Source: Gigaspora margarita (Eukaryota; Glomeromycota; Glomeromycetes; Diversisporales; Gigasporaceae). From it: a stretch of 64,000 nt of DNA. Of the stretch, positions 46,206-58,570 are shown in pieces. The stretch covers positions 188,804 through 252,803 of the forward strand of contig WTPW01000367.1 of assembly GCA_009809945.1 (NCBI GenBank), given 5' to 3'. Within the stretch, counting starts at the first letter, position 1. Each line of letters begins with the position of its first letter. The position numbers and the translations under genes are program-made. The notes below the pieces were generated by a model. It worked only from the letters and a program-made list of their open reading frames with translations. It was not told where the DNA came from and did no database searches.

Positions 46206-46322
46206 CCCCTTTACAGAGGAGAGGTCTGATCACTTTGATGGCCTCAATTATTCAACGTCTCCTTTATTGCCTCCAAACCTATTTCTACATTTGTTAATTG
46301 ATGCCTTTCTAAGTCTCACAGT

Positions 46323-47543
46323 TAAAGATGCCTGATGAATGACAAATCATTCGTCATTGACAAATGACGAACCAATTTCATCAGGTGACTTCCAATTGAC
46401 GAAACTCCTGACGATTGACGAAACCTATGATGAATTGACGAAACCTATAACGAATTGACGATACCTATGACGAATTGACGAAACCTATGACGAAACCTGA
46501 TGAGTTATATTCATTCAATAGAGTTAATTACCGCGTTTATAAAAATTAAGATGTGTTTTAATAACCCGCAAAAGGGTCTAACATAGTATCTCCATCAAAA
46601 GAATATAACCTAATTAACCTTTTAAGCAATTCCATAAGAAAAGTCGCGGTCAATAACGATAAGTGCTAGTGTTTCGGGCGAAACCCGAATTTGCAGATCA
46701 TTTGCAGATCAAATTGGGCGAAACTAATTTCGGAGGGTTTCGGACCTATAGGGGCGAAAATAAAATTCCTCTGGGCGAAATATTTCGGATTTGGAAAATA
46801 ATTTCGCCCGAAACACTAATAAGTGCTAAAAAAAAACCGATGCTTTAGCAGAACAGACGATAATGCATAATTAATAGCAGCGATAGGGAATCAATATAGG
46901 TTGCATAACAATATATACATATTTAGATATCCATTACATTCTCGTTATCCATCGTGATTTTACTTATTTACGAATAATAAATCAAACAAAAGGAAATTAA
47001 ATTTGTAAATAAACAAAGCGCGTAGAGATATAAGTTTAGGGTTAGGGTGTTTGTGCTGGAGACTGCAACGATAGATTATGCTCATTATATGTAAAATTTC
47101 GTTCTCGTCATTTTTAATTAATGCACCAAGGTCGATTTAAACATTGGTTTTTAAAGTATTTTCGCTTCTCTACTTTCGGGAATCTATCTGGAATCGACGA
47201 AAATAAACGCGTGCACAAATTTTGACTATTCCGGATCAACTCGACATAAATTTGAAGTGCGAAAAAAGAAAAAAGTCAATGAAATCTTATAATAAAACAA
47301 ATTCTTTTGAAACAATTTAAGGTTTAGTGTATCCAAGATCATTATATAGAAGCTTGTTGTTTAATTACTGGCTGAATCGGTTGCCAATGTTTCAACAATC
47401 GTTAGAGGCTTCATCAAGGGCTTCGTCAATTCGTCATAGGTTTCGTCAATCGTCGGGGTTTCGTCAATCGTCAAGGTTTCGTCATGACGAAACCATGACG
47501 AAACCATTCGTCATCGCAAAAATAATTTCTTCAGGCATCTTTA
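46323..47543. mobile_element. hAT-type element, 1221 bp
   Basis: Ends TAAAGATGCCTGATGAA and, read inward, TAAAGATGCCTGAAGAA. Flanks are a perfect 8-bp duplication CTCACAGT (46315-46322 and 47544-47551). Subterminal words 'aattgacgaaacctatgacg' recur at the left and in inverse ('gtttcgtcaatcgtcaagg') at the right. The middle (46540-47300) has no transposase frame; 'tttagggttagggt' lies at 47036. It contains a nested hAT-type element at 46667-46818. Confidence 0.9.
46667..46818. mobile_element. hAT-type MITE, 152 bp, nested
   Basis: Ends TAGTGTTTCGGGCGAAA are perfectly inverted, and the flanks are a perfect 8-bp duplication ATAAGTGC (46659-46666 and 46819-46826). TAGTG is a common hAT end. It lies inside the 46323-47543 element, so it is younger. 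Confidence 0.92.
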
Positions 47544-47640
47544 CTCACAGTTAACAAAGGTTGATTTGTTCCAGAGAAGATAAAACTATACAAAGTCTTT
47601 GAAATACAGTCACACCCTCTTTTGCATATTTTTTCGTGCT

Positions 47641-47901
47641 CTATTTCTCTACGAATGTAAGCTCAAGATAGATCCTGGATTCATCAATCATGTGTAGGTT
47701 TGCTTCATTGAAATCTGCACCAATTTTGCTGTACAATGTTTGAACTATATCATTAGTAGAAATGCTCTTAGAATTTTGTATATCTAAAATTGATGTATTG
47801 TTGTTTTTTTGTGCTAATATTAACTCGTGAAGATAAGAAGATAGCAACTCAAGCATAAAATAAATTTCGTCCTTAGCGATTCTAAATAAAAACCTTTTCA
47901 A
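47641..47901 (-). CDS. Unknown protein, probable last exon
   Basis: The frame reads 'IAKDEIYFMLELLSSYLHEL', 'LAQKNNNTSILDIQNSKSIS' and 'IGADFNEANLHMIDESRIYL', ending 'ELTFVEK'. There is no ATG at its upstream edge; a 'TTTTTATTTAG' acceptor at about 47885-47895 suggests this is a 3' exon. Amphipathic helical pattern; family not recognised. It lies downstream of the alpha-kinase relic on the same strand, but nothing shows they are one gene. Confidence 0.45.
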   Translation of the reverse strand: MKRFLFRIAKDEIYFMLELLSSYLHELILAQKNNNTSILDIQNSKSISTNDIVQTLYSKIGADFNEANLHMIDESRIYLELTFVEK

Positions 47902-49512
47902 CTTTATTACTATTTTGTATATTAATAATATCGTAAATAAATAAAAAAAACTATCTCATATCAGTTAAGTAATAAATTTTAGTACTAAATATTTAATTTT
48001 CATAAACATTATTGTTTGTTAATATATATGTTATATAGATTTGTAAATATATACACGGTGCATAACAGCATCATATACGGTATTTACATAATATATAGAT
48101 ATTGATATTAATGCCATCTATTAGTATCAGTATAGTTAATGATTAAATTTGATTTAAATTTAATCTTTTACAAATATTATTACATTTATGATTTCAAAAA
48201 AAATTCCTTAATTCCTTTCACACCAAAATTCGTTGAACCAAATCTTGATATATCAATACAATGAATTGCCGGATCTGTTAATAAGAACTCTTTATTAAGA
48301 CTAACACCTTGTAAATCATAAACTACTAAATACCCATCTGTATATTGATAAGTAAAATGAGCAAACGCTTCAAGAGCTGAATGAAACTCTGTAATACTAC
48401 CACAATTTGTGTTGAACTTTGTAAACTTTGCATCAGAGAAATATTTCTCTATAAAATAATATAAGGTAGACTTACTACATAAAATATTTACATTAATAAA
48501 TTTCACTTTCCATCTAATTCCAATTTGTTCCGTAACCGAATTAAATTCTGATGAAAGAAATTGAGCAATGTTAGAAGCCTCCATCGATTCTAAATAACGT
48601 TTTTTAAAATCTGATGTAACATCATGATATTTTTTTAACTAATTTTTCACTTTGCTCAGAATCAGTGCGAAGAAGCAAAATATGCATACCGTTCAGCACC
48701 AACAGAAAATGGTTGTGGCGCAAGTTTAAACGAGATATGTTGTGTAGTAAATTTTGAATTGATAAAAAAATATTTATCCTTAATTTCATCAAGTGATTTA
48801 GGTAAAGTATATAATAAAAGTTCGCCATAATTTTCTGCAAGAGTTGTCCAATCGGGCTCAGATTGATTAATTTGAAGTTTTCTTCGTTGTAAAGAATATA
48901 AACTTTCAGAATTTCTTACAGTAGTAGTAAGTAAAACAGAAGAAATTATGGCAGAACAAGTAGCCTCACAAAATTTATTAAGTAATATACCCGGATTATC
49001 ACCTGTAGTTTTAAGGTCAAATACAGGAAACTCACCGATTATTTTACGAAATATGCTAATCATAACATCAGTAGAATCATTAATTTTTCCAAAATGATAT
49101 AAAATATTATTTGATTGCATTTTTTCTAATACTTTTTCAGCAGTTAAACCTTTTGGATCACCATTTGGATATTCATCCGTTTTTTTAGTAAAACGACGGC
49201 CATGTGGTGGAGCATCACCAATATGAATAAGTACACGGGTGCCACTTTTCCAATTCATGGAAGTTATTGCAGCGTTGAGACCCCCTAAAACATCTTCTGG
49301 GATATCTCTGCCACCTTTAGCTTTCACTTTATAGTCTATATACTCTTTAAATTCTTCATGAGTGTTAGTAAAGTCTAGAATTTGTAGACGGTCACGATCG
49401 CAATGGTCACGATAACCACAGAAACCAAACCAAAGTTTAATATCAGAGTTATAATTTTTCACATAATTTGACGATCTTAATATGTGATTTTTCGCAGCGG
49501 CAATGTGCTTAT

Positions 49513-50613
49513 CAGTGAAAAAAAAATTGACGTGCGCTATGTTCATTCCGCACGTAAGTTCTCTTTTTGGTTGTTGCTTGATTCCCCGAAAGTTAGTTCC
49601 CCGCCAGCTCATTTTTCCGACACTATATCCCCGACAGAATGTTTCACCTACAGCATTTTTTGTTGACAGAATCTTTCCTCGACATACCATATTTTCGACC
49701 TCCCCTTTCCTTGACAGGACATATTTTCGAAAAGACATTTTACTGACATGACGTACTTCAGAAAGAATATTTTTCCGACATGACTTGTTTCCGACATCTT
49801 TTTCCGACAAGATCTTTCCCCGACTAGAAATATAATTATTGGGTAGAGTGATATATTCGTGTTCATCACATCACATGATTAAGCACTCGGGCTAAATTAG
49901 GGTTAGGGTTAGGGTTAGATTAGGGTTAGGTGATAGTATAATTTAGGCCGAGTTGATAGTGCTAGTAAACAAAATGACGTGTTGAATGATTTCACGTGAT
50001 GTGATGATTACTGGGTTTATCGTTCTTGTCGGAAAAAGTGCATTCAATAAAACTTATTGTCGGAGAAAAGTCAAATTAGAAATATGTCATGTCAGATAAA
50101 TGTCTTGTCGAAAATATGAGATGTTAAGGAAAGGAGATGTCGAAAGCATGATATGTCGAGGAAAGATTCTGTCAACAAAAAGTGCTGTAGGTGAAACATT
50201 CTGTCGGGGATATAGTGTCGGAAAAATGAGCTGGCGGGGAACTAACTTTCGGGGAATCATACCGTAATCCTATTTTTGTGAACATAAAAAAATTTTGAAT
50301 GTGCGGCATGCGCACATTATATTTATTATTTTACCAATAGATAATGTGGCTATATTTAATGGTGAAAACCCTCTAAACAAACCATTTTGTTAGTCACTAG
50401 GTATCGTAATTAGATTATACGATCCAAATCAAATATAAATCTTTGCCTACATTTTTTAAATGGCTGTAAACCACACACTCTGTTATTCAAGCATGAACAT
50501 GATCCTGGTATTTACATGCGCATTAGCTTTAAAATTTATTGCGAAAAGCGCACGTCAATTTTAAAATTTAGTGCGCAAGGCGCACATAATTTAAATTTGA
50601 ATTTTTTACACTG
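49513..50613. mobile_element. hAT-type element of 1.1 kb inserted in the vWA exon
   Basis: Ends CAGTGAAAAAAAA and, read inward, CAGTGTAAAAAATTC. Flanks are a perfect 8-bp duplication GTGCTTAT (49505-49512 and 50614-50621), which belongs to the codons for D-K-H. Subterminal GTGCGC-type words occur at both ends (about 49530; 50535-50590). Most of its inside is a second, nested fold-back element. Confidence 0.9.
49580..50262. mobile_element. Long-TIR element with CGACA words, nested in the hAT element
   Basis: Two arms of about 240 bp are inverted copies: the left starts 'ttccccgaaagttagttccc' and includes 'gccagctcatttttccgaca'; the right ends with the inverse. Arms are full of (T)CCGACA and TGTCGG words. 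The centre (49895-49945) holds at least four TTAGGG-type units. No coding frame of its own. Confidence 0.85.
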
Positions 50614-50748
50614 GTGCTTATCCATAGAATTAGTGCAATCTAAAACAAAGCAAAGGTCAACATTTAATGAAGATTTAATATAAGCGATTGTCTTTGAAAT
50701 ATCATCTTCTCTGTTCGTTAATGTTAATGAACTTTCAATTTCACTCAT

Positions 50749-51400
50749 ATTTTAACTTGCTTGTTTTTTTATTTTTTTTTTAAAAAAATTTTGTTAGACG
50801 GAAAATAAGGAGCTTGCCTTTATAAAGAATTAGGAGTACACATGTAACAAATTTGTAATCCACGTAAAAAAACAAAATAATAAATGATCTATCTATTTCC
50901 ATTCCTGTTTATCCACCTGCATGTTTTCTTAACGTATTTTGTGTATATTTTTATATCAAAAAAGAATTTCCATAGTCATAATAGGACAATGTGAAACATG
51001 GGGTTGATTTTGTGGATACGAAAAGAGTTAAACTAGGGTTTTCTAGGTTACTTTATTGACGCTGATCTATTTTTAATCGGTTAGCTGATTTACAATAGAG
51101 TCTACACAAGTTGCAGAGTTTTGCTGAATTGAATATGATTATGTATCTACTTAATAAATATTAGATTAAGATATATAAATTATAAACTAATACAGTTTAT
51201 CAACAAATTAATAAAAATGTAAACGTGACTAACTTATAGTGATGACCAGTTTTTGATAAGAAATAATGAATCAGGAACATAATATCAATAAAAATCAGTA
51301 GAATTTTTTATTCTCAATGATGTGCGGCAATAAAATTTTTGCCTCCATTATTTACTCTACACTTACTTACTATATAAACTGCTTTCGCCTACATTATTTA
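50749..51400. other. Upstream stretch of the vWA/alpha-kinase gene
   Basis: A/T-homopolymer-rich sequence next to the ATG, then AT-rich DNA without a recognised gene. Confidence 0.4.
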
Positions 51401-51405
51401 TTTAA

Positions 51406-51607
51406 TATATATGTTTTGCCTCAGATTAAAACTTGCGTCAGATTGAATCCGAACGCACGTCAGATGACTATCAATTGACCAGCGTTAAATGATCGGCCTA
51501 AACTAACTCCTAACTTTACCGTAATTTTACCCTAACCATAATCTAATTTAAGCCGGGTGTCAATCTGACACAAGGATCGATCTGAGGCACAACATATACA
51601 TGCAATA
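51406..51607. mobile_element. MITE, about 200 bp
   Basis: Left 'atatgttttgcctcagatt' and right 'gatctgaggcacaacatata' are inverted, followed inward by tcagattg/caatctgac. The centre 'taattttaccctaaccataa' is telomere-like. Confidence 0.72.
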
Positions 51608-54110
51608 CCTCTCATTACTTTTATTATTTGGTTCCAACTTACGTACACATATGTGAATGTGCATGTGTGATATTTATAATCCTTTTTGAAGCATTTTGTC
51701 TTACCCTTATTCAACTGGATGTGAGTCATTACTGAGAATAATCAGGTCACGTTTTACAGTAATTGCATATGTGGATGCAGGTTTAAGGTATAAAACACCT
51801 CAGACTACCGGTGTAGTTCATATTTTAACTATAGATCGAATAGTATTCAAAGTACAAATATTATGGCTGGTCAAAGTTGCATTTATCAATCAATATTTTA
51901 AAAAATTGACTTCGCTTTTACTATGTTAATTGTGCACAACGGCTCATACAAATGAAAAAATGCAATCTATTTAGAGCTTTTAAGTGTAACGTTAAGCGCA
52001 CCAACAATTGCGAATCGCACTTTGGCTGATTTGGTTTGAAGAAGTTGCAAAATTATGAAATTCAGAAACTTTGCAAAAACCTGAAATGATTATGCTAGAA
52101 TTACACTATACTGTTGTTTAAAAAACAACGTCCTAGAAAGTCAAATATTGTGCCTGGAAGAAAGTTTAAATACAATTACTCTTGAGCTTATATGAGATTA
52201 TATATTAACATAATATCATTCTAAGCAAATAGTTATGGTAGTTGCTGGAGCAAAGCATTTAAATGTTGTGAAATTAGTTAATAATTACTGGATCTAATTT
52301 ACATTTATCAAACTATAAATATTCGATAATATTACTGTACAAAACAATAACCACAGAGGCATTATCAATTCTTTACCCAAAATTTCTACTATTGTGATAC
52401 AAAAGGCACATTATACAAGTGGTATGCTCTTACTTAAAAATTATAACCTCACACATATTTTTATATATTATTTATAATTCTAATTTATATATATAGTACT
52501 TGTTATTTTTAAATGTCACTTGGTAAAAAAGAATTGTTTTCAGCTAGTGAATCAGGAAAAAGGAGGGAAATATACTTGTTGTATAAAAATTAAATCATTA
52601 ATACAAATAAAGAAGTAAAATTTTTTTACTTATATAAACCAACTGTTATCATTATTATTTTTACAATGTTTTATATTCATATGAATTAAATATTTATTTG
52701 TATTATCATTTATCTAATCATATTTATATTATATAATACAAAGTACTCTCTATTTATAAGAATTCTTAGTTTATATTGTATAATACTCATATTTATATTC
52801 TTTTATTAATTAATTACATCATTCAATGCACTATACTTAAACAGAATTGCTCTTTTTTATTGCTATAAAAATCATTTTAATTAATTTCTATTATTAAATT
52901 TTATAAATTATCTTCATAAGATTAACATATTAACCCTTAAAATTCTCGTTAAAAAAAGCAATTAGAAATTAAATAAACTTATTTTTGATCTTCGAATACA
53001 AAATGATTAAGAAAAGCCTTTTATTTATCCATACAAAGCTTATATCTACATCCCAGCATTACAGATTTTAACTCTATCAAAAAATTATCAATCTTATCTT
53101 ATTCAAGCGTAATAGTTTTTGTAACTTTTTTTAGATTAAAAATTATATATGGGACCCCTCACAAAAGTGGGATAGGGCAAAAAAAATTTTTTCAAAAAAC
53201 TTTATCTTGAAACATTTGGATTAATTAAAATAAAATTGCTATATAATTAAAAATGTAATTTTTTGGCCATCCGCCTTTTATTGTGAAGGGCCTATTTCAT
53301 AATAAATTATACACTATGCAGTTCGAACTAATTTATTCTTATCGTTATTCTAAAATTTCCAATATTACAAATTGAAAAATCTTGTAACATTTTTGCTACG
53401 TACGTAACACAAAATCATTGATCACTAGTCTTAGATAATCTAAGTTTCTTTTCATTCACTCTTGGCATGATTTCGCACTACATACTACGCATGATTTACA
53501 AGCAAACTATAATCATTTTAATTAGGGCGCTGTAAGATGTTATTTAGGCAGTAATTTGCGTTCATTTCATACCCCCTTCATGAACTTCAGTTCACTGTCG
53601 TATAAATAATCTTTATAGACTTTTGTGTAACATGCAACAAACTCTGATACTCCGGATAATTTTTTTCCCTAATCCCCTGTCGCACTAACAGCACTAAGTG
53701 TCACTCATGACTACCTTCATCATTATTTTTTACACATGATTAACCATATTTATAATAACCATATTCTGTATTGCGACCGGGAATCTTCCCATGAAAGATT
53801 CCCGGTCTCATATTAATCATTGGGAAACTCTAATTTTTAACTCTTAATTTTTATTTGAATCATTTTCTTTTTTTTATTTTTCACGTTTTATCTAAAGAAT
53901 TTTAAAAGCCAAAGTAAATAGGCACAGTAAAATGAAGCTAAAAAAAGGCACGATATGAGCAAAGTGAAAGTAAGAGTTTGAAAAAAGTTAAACATAGAAG
54001 TAAATAAAAAAAAAAAATAAAGCGAAGCCCAAAAGTTAGTAAAGCACAATACGAATATAAATATGGAACACGTGTAAAAATAATGGTATGGTAGTCCGAT
54101 TAACATTTAG
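51608..54110. other. Gene-poor AT-rich stretch
   Basis: No gene recognised. A clean hairpin lies at about 53776-53807 (gaccgggaatctt and its inverse around 'cccatga'). Several short frames lack start context and domain text. Confidence 0.4.
53776..53807. repeat. GC-rich hairpin
   Basis: A perfect 12-13 bp stem 'gaccgggaatctt' and its inverse, with a short loop, in an otherwise AT-rich area. Too isolated to assign a function. Confidence 0.6.
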
Positions 54111-54117
54111 TGACACG

Positions 54118-54255
54118 CTCCTGGGGATTATTTATTTATTTTCTGTGGGGAAATTATAACAGAGTTTACCGATGACATAGTCCCTTCGGGCCACCCATGT
54201 GCTATGATCATCGGTAAACTCTATTGTAATTTCCACTCCCCCAGGAAATAAAGTT
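54118..54255. mobile_element. Fold-back element, about 138 bp
   Basis: 'gaaattataacagagtttac' followed by cgatgacatag pairs with 'atgatcatcggtaaactcta' followed by ttgtaatttc. Outer 'cctgggg' and 'ccccagg' close it. The loop is GC-rich (cccttcgggcc). Confidence 0.75.
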
Positions 54256-54297
54256 AACAATTCGAAGATTATAACGCCCTAGCTCTCCCACTAAAAT

Positions 54298-54622
54298 TGT
54301 TCACTCCTGTAATTTTAACCAATCGAATTTAAGATCAGGTGTAACATAAAAATCGAGCAAAAACACTTTTTTACAATAAAACAAGGATAGCTCTAAATTT
54401 TTATTAGGAAACCATTTACTGCGTCCTAATTTAAAATGTTCCTCGTGAAATTTTACTAATAGCCACTATATTTTTCTAACCTTACCCTAGCCCTAATTAT
54501 AACTCGATTTCTTAGCTTTAATATTACATGTAATGTTTTTACTTAGAAAACAAACCATATTTGTTTTGACTATCATGTTAACCAGATCCTAAATTTTAAT
54601 TGGTCAAAATTATACTACCTAA
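54298..54622. mobile_element. MITE, about 325 bp, sister of 63404-63739
   Basis: Left 'taattttaaccaatcgaatt' then taagatcaggtg; right, read inward, 'taattttgaccaattaaaat' then ttaggatctgg. The interior 'taaaatgttcctcgtgaaat' is also in the 63404 copy, as is the 'ttaccctagccctaa' centre. Confidence 0.75.
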
Positions 54623-56507
54623 GATGATAAACATTATTACTTATCATTCTAAAAAAAATTATGTACCATAATAAAAATTTGGTTAATGATTATGAAATTT
54701 ATGATATACATACAGTAAACTATGTAAATTCAATAATATATAAAAATGTAATCATAGTTTCAATTTAATATATTTGTGGATACAAATTTGGCATTAAAAT
54801 ACTGTAGTTATACCTTTTTAAACATTTAACTTGCTTATGAATATGATATCTTATAGCGAAATTTCCATTTTTATAATAATAAAAAAAGTAGTGGTTATTT
54901 TAAAAATATTAATCATCTGTATAAAATAAATGATTAACTATTGATTGTCCGAAGCGTAGCGAGGACACACCTGTACGAGTAAACTTGAATGCACGTCTAT
55001 GCAATGTTAGTCAGATCCGGCCAATAAAATTTGAGGATTGATGGGTCCCGTGATGATCTGCAGTCAGTGTAACAATTGTTCAATAGGCTGTTTTCGGTGT
55101 TATACATGCTTTGGACCTATATCAGATTCTGATTTCCTAGTATATATATCAGGTATAAACATGTTACACCTAGACCAACTTGAATATTGTTTAGTAAAAA
55201 TTTTACACATTGCACGTGTACGTACTTTGCACGTACGTATGTACGTACATACAATATTTATTGTATTTGTAAACCAAATGATTCTAACGATTTATAAATT
55301 TGTACGAAATCATATGGTATGACCTGCCGTTAAGTTTATCTTCTAAAAACGTGTCTTTCGAAATAAGATATTAAAAAATAGAAATATCTTGTATTACAGC
55401 ACTAAAATTTTATATATCATAAAACTTATTTATGCTATATATTATAATTGATAATGTGGTATACTTTTGGAAGCCGCTGTACATAGAAAAGAGTATTTTT
55501 TATATTAATATTTTTTTGGGTCTATTTCGCAGCCTTGAAAAAATATAAACCCTGAGTGGTTGTATTCATATTCTCATTTTACCAAATAAATCTAAGATTT
55601 TGTAGATGTAATATATTTAATTCGTAGTATAGTTGTTCATAAATTTGCATAGCTTATTCCAAATATAATGTTTACATTAATGAAAATAAATTAATAAAGT
55701 AAGTATTCACAAACTTTAAATACTGTAGTTTATTTTAAATTCACGAGTACTCATTAAACAAGTGTAAATTGCAAATTTTCTGGATCATTAAATAGATTAT
55801 TAACCCTAACCCTATAAATGGTCTATTTTATATTCCATGATTTTCCATAATGTTGCATACTCATGAATTTATTATCTTAAATCATGGAGTTCGGTTTGTC
55901 TAGATATAGAGAGAATAACAGAAATATTCGGAAAAAAACTTTTTACAGAGTAATCCGTTAAAATTATTTATAAATATATGCTACTGTACGTATATACTAT
56001 AAAACAAATAAAATTAATAAAAATAAATCTCATTTCTTTAGATTTCTCTACAAAATTTTATATCATGTAAACATGTCAAATACGATTCCTCATGGCATAC
56101 ACATGCAATATTACGGCATAAGTCTTATAAAATAATATATCATTTATTATATATGTAAAAAAAAATGCCTGTCCATATTTTTTGTGCTTATATTTTAGAA
56201 TAAATATTTCATATTAGGCTAACTAGTTTAATAAGTTTGATAAATTTAAAAAACAAGACTTAGTCAAATAGTATATAAAGTAATTTTTTACCCATCAAAT
56301 AAAAAAAATAATAATAATAAAAAAATCAGGAAAAAGGGTAGTGTTTTAAATAAGTAATTATCTGAAAAAGCAAAGTGATTGACAATTACATCAAGATTTT
56401 ACTAGCTCAATTTATCAAATTTGGGGAACTTAAAAATTTTAATAAAAGATACCTTAGCAAATGTATTATACTTTAATACTAATTTTTGTATTTACCGGTA
56501 ATAATAC
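54623..56507. other. Gene-poor AT-rich stretch
   Basis: 54947 carries a GTCCGAAGCGTAGCGAGGAC end like the element at 11046. 55205-55255 is an ACGT/GTAC-type microsatellite. 55800 has 'taaccctaaccctata'. The plus-strand frame 55038-55322 has some cysteines but no convincing family. Confidence 0.4.
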
Positions 56508-58403
56508 TTAAATATACATATGCGGTAATTTTCGTTTATTCAATAACCGATTAGTTGTTTGACGTTGATTCAGTACCCATATATCATTTGGATTAATATT
56601 TAATAATCTATCCAAATCTGCAAGTGATTCTTTATATTTTCCCATCTTGCGGTAAGTTACGCCACGAAAACTTAATGCATCTTCACAATTTGGTTTAATT
56701 TCCAACGATTTATTTAAATCTACAAGTGATTCCTCATACCTTCCCATTTCACAATAAGTTTGCCCACGCTTGTTTAGTGCCCGCGTATCATTTGGCACAA
56801 TTCCTAATGATTGATTAAAATCTGCAAGTGATTCTTCATACCTGCGCATCATAAGATAAGTTTCTCCGCGAATTCTTAATGCAGACGCATCATTTGGCTC
56901 AATTTTTAATGATTGAGTTAAACTTGCAAGTGATTCTTCATATCTGTCCATCCAATAATACGTAGAACCAAGATATTTTAATGTAATCGCATTATCTGGC
57001 TCAATCTCTAACGCTTGATTTAAATCCGCAAGTGATTCTTCATATCTGTCCATCATACGATAAGTTTCTCCACGAATTCTTAATGCAGACGCATTATTTG
57101 GCTTAATTATTAATGATTGATTTAAATCTGCAAGTGATTCTTCATATCTGTCCATACTATAATAAGTAGCACCACGATATTTTAATGCAAACGCATTGTC
57201 TGGTTCAATTTCTAACGATTTATTTAAATCTGCAAGTGATTCTTCAAATCTGTCCATCGCAAAATAAGTGGCTCCACGATAACTTAATGCATTTGCATTA
57301 TTTGCTTCAATTTCTAATGATTTAGTTAAGTCAATAAGTGATTCTTCATATTTACCCTTAATATGATAAGCTTCACCACTTTTTCTTAATTCTGATGCTC
57401 TATCTGATTCAATTTCTGTTATATCTTTATCAGTAATATCCCGCAAAGGTAGTGTTGTAGTTAAATTTGTACGAGGAGGTAAAACATTCGAAGAACTAAT
57501 GGCTTTATTTGGAGCCATAAATTTTAGCATAATATCAGCCCACAAAGTTTGATCAAGAATTTTCTGATAAGGTCGAACTTTTTCAAAAATATCTTCACCA
57601 GAAATTTGGAAATAACGAATTAAAGGAAGACAATTTTGAAGTGAACTTTTTAAAGCCAAGAAATGCTCATCAGACCATTGATCAAGATTAGGAGGTAAAT
57701 AAGGAGTTTGAGCAATGCCCCAGTTAATAGTATAATCCCAAATTTTTCCTTCATCCATTTGTAGATTATCAAGTTTTAAAATAAAAATTAAAATGTTTTC
57801 AGTAAGAGTTAGAAATTCTTCTGAATCAAAAATTATACTTGGTTGTTTAGCAATAATATTTGCACAAAATTGTTGTAAATTTTTTAAATTATTATCCATG
57901 AGACTAATTTGATAAACATTAGAAAAATTTAACCATAACCAGGAAGCATTATTGTCAAGTAAAAATAACTCGATATGTTTAATCAACTCTTTAAGACCAA
58001 ATCCATTAGAAGCAATTAAAAGTTCAAAAACAACTGATGTATTAATATTTTCTATAGAGATTGTGCCACCATAAATATATCTACAGTATTTATAATTGAA
58101 ATTTTTTAAAATCTAAGTTGAGTGTCATACATTGCATACTAATAATACTTACTTGATGATAATTTCGAAAACTTCAATAGAAATATTAGCTAGTTTTATT
58201 ATTTTCTCATTATTGTCATTATAAGTAATCGTTCTTAATTTATCTTTAAAATATAAACATCGAGAATTTAGGATGACAGAATGTGCTTTAAATGTAAGTT
58301 TATTTGGAACTTGACCAACTACAATGATAACATCAAATTCGTAACTATCTATAAGAAGTTGGTTTAAATTACTAGAAAGTTCCTCGAAAAATTTGGTTGA
58401 CAT
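56508..58403 (-). CDS. BTB-BACK-TPR protein, two exons, intact
   Basis: Exon 1 (58153-58403) encodes an N-terminal BTB/POZ domain: 'MSTKFFEELSSNLNQLLIDS', 'FDVIIVVG', 'FKAHSVILNSRCLYFKDKL', 'VFEIIIK'. A 72-nt intron (58081-58152, GTAAGTATT to ACTGTAG) joins in phase 2 to exon 2, giving 'KYIYGGTISIENINTSVVFE', the normal BTB end. Then follows a BACK-like helical region ('LIKHIELFLLDNNASWLWLN', to about residue 280), a linker 'LPPRTNLTTTLPLRDITDKD' and eight full 34-residue TPRs with a partial ninth ('..RGETYRMMDRYEESLADL'). Total about 607 residues. BTB-BACK proteins commonly serve as cullin-3 adaptors with the C-terminal repeats binding the substrate; that role is inferred. TPRs 3-4 and 5-6 are alike in alternation, showing a 204-bp duplication. 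Confidence 0.88.
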
Positions 58404-58570
58404 GATTATGTTAAGTGAATCAAATTTAGTACCGTACGTACGTATATAAACCGAATGGTGATTTACGTATCATACCCTTTCTTTTCAAAAATGGTTAATG
58501 CTAAATGTATCTTGAATATCATTTGAGACAAATTTGATATTCTACAACGTATAAATCTAATTTTTGAAAA

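Larger units (their letters stand above)
48186..50748 (-). pseudogene. vWA domain plus alpha-kinase gene, broken by a hAT element
   Basis: Starts at ATG 50748 with 'MSEIESSLTLTNREDDISKT' and a von Willebrand A strand 'VDLCFVLDCTNSMDKH' carrying the metal-ion site DxTxS motif. The exon is then cut by an insertion at 49513-50613 and resumes at 'IAAAKNHILRSSNYVKNY', 'GYRDHCDRDRLQILDFTNTH', 'RDIPEDVLGGLNAAITSMNW' and 'RVLIHIGDAPPHG', all typical vWA. Further on 'PQPFSVGAERYAYFA' opens an alpha-kinase domain, continued in other frames by 'YHDVTSDFKKRYLESMEASN', 'ALEAFAHFTYQYTDGYLVVY', 'DLQGV', 'FLLTDPAIHCID' and 'FGSTNFGVKGIKEFF'. This is the order of VwkA-type atypical kinases. Two frameshifts lie at about 48670 and at an A7 run near 48632. 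With the insertion, the gene cannot make the full protein. Confidence 0.85.

Noticed and set aside
45793..46335. Three overlapping plus-strand open frames with F/G/S-rich repeats
   Set aside because: They are produced by the repeated ttcggaagtttcgg words of a hAT-like element; all three frames stay open for the same reason.
49895..49945. A chromosome end or internal telomere
   Set aside because: The short TTAGGG run lies at the centre of a long-TIR element and is flanked by ordinary sequence.
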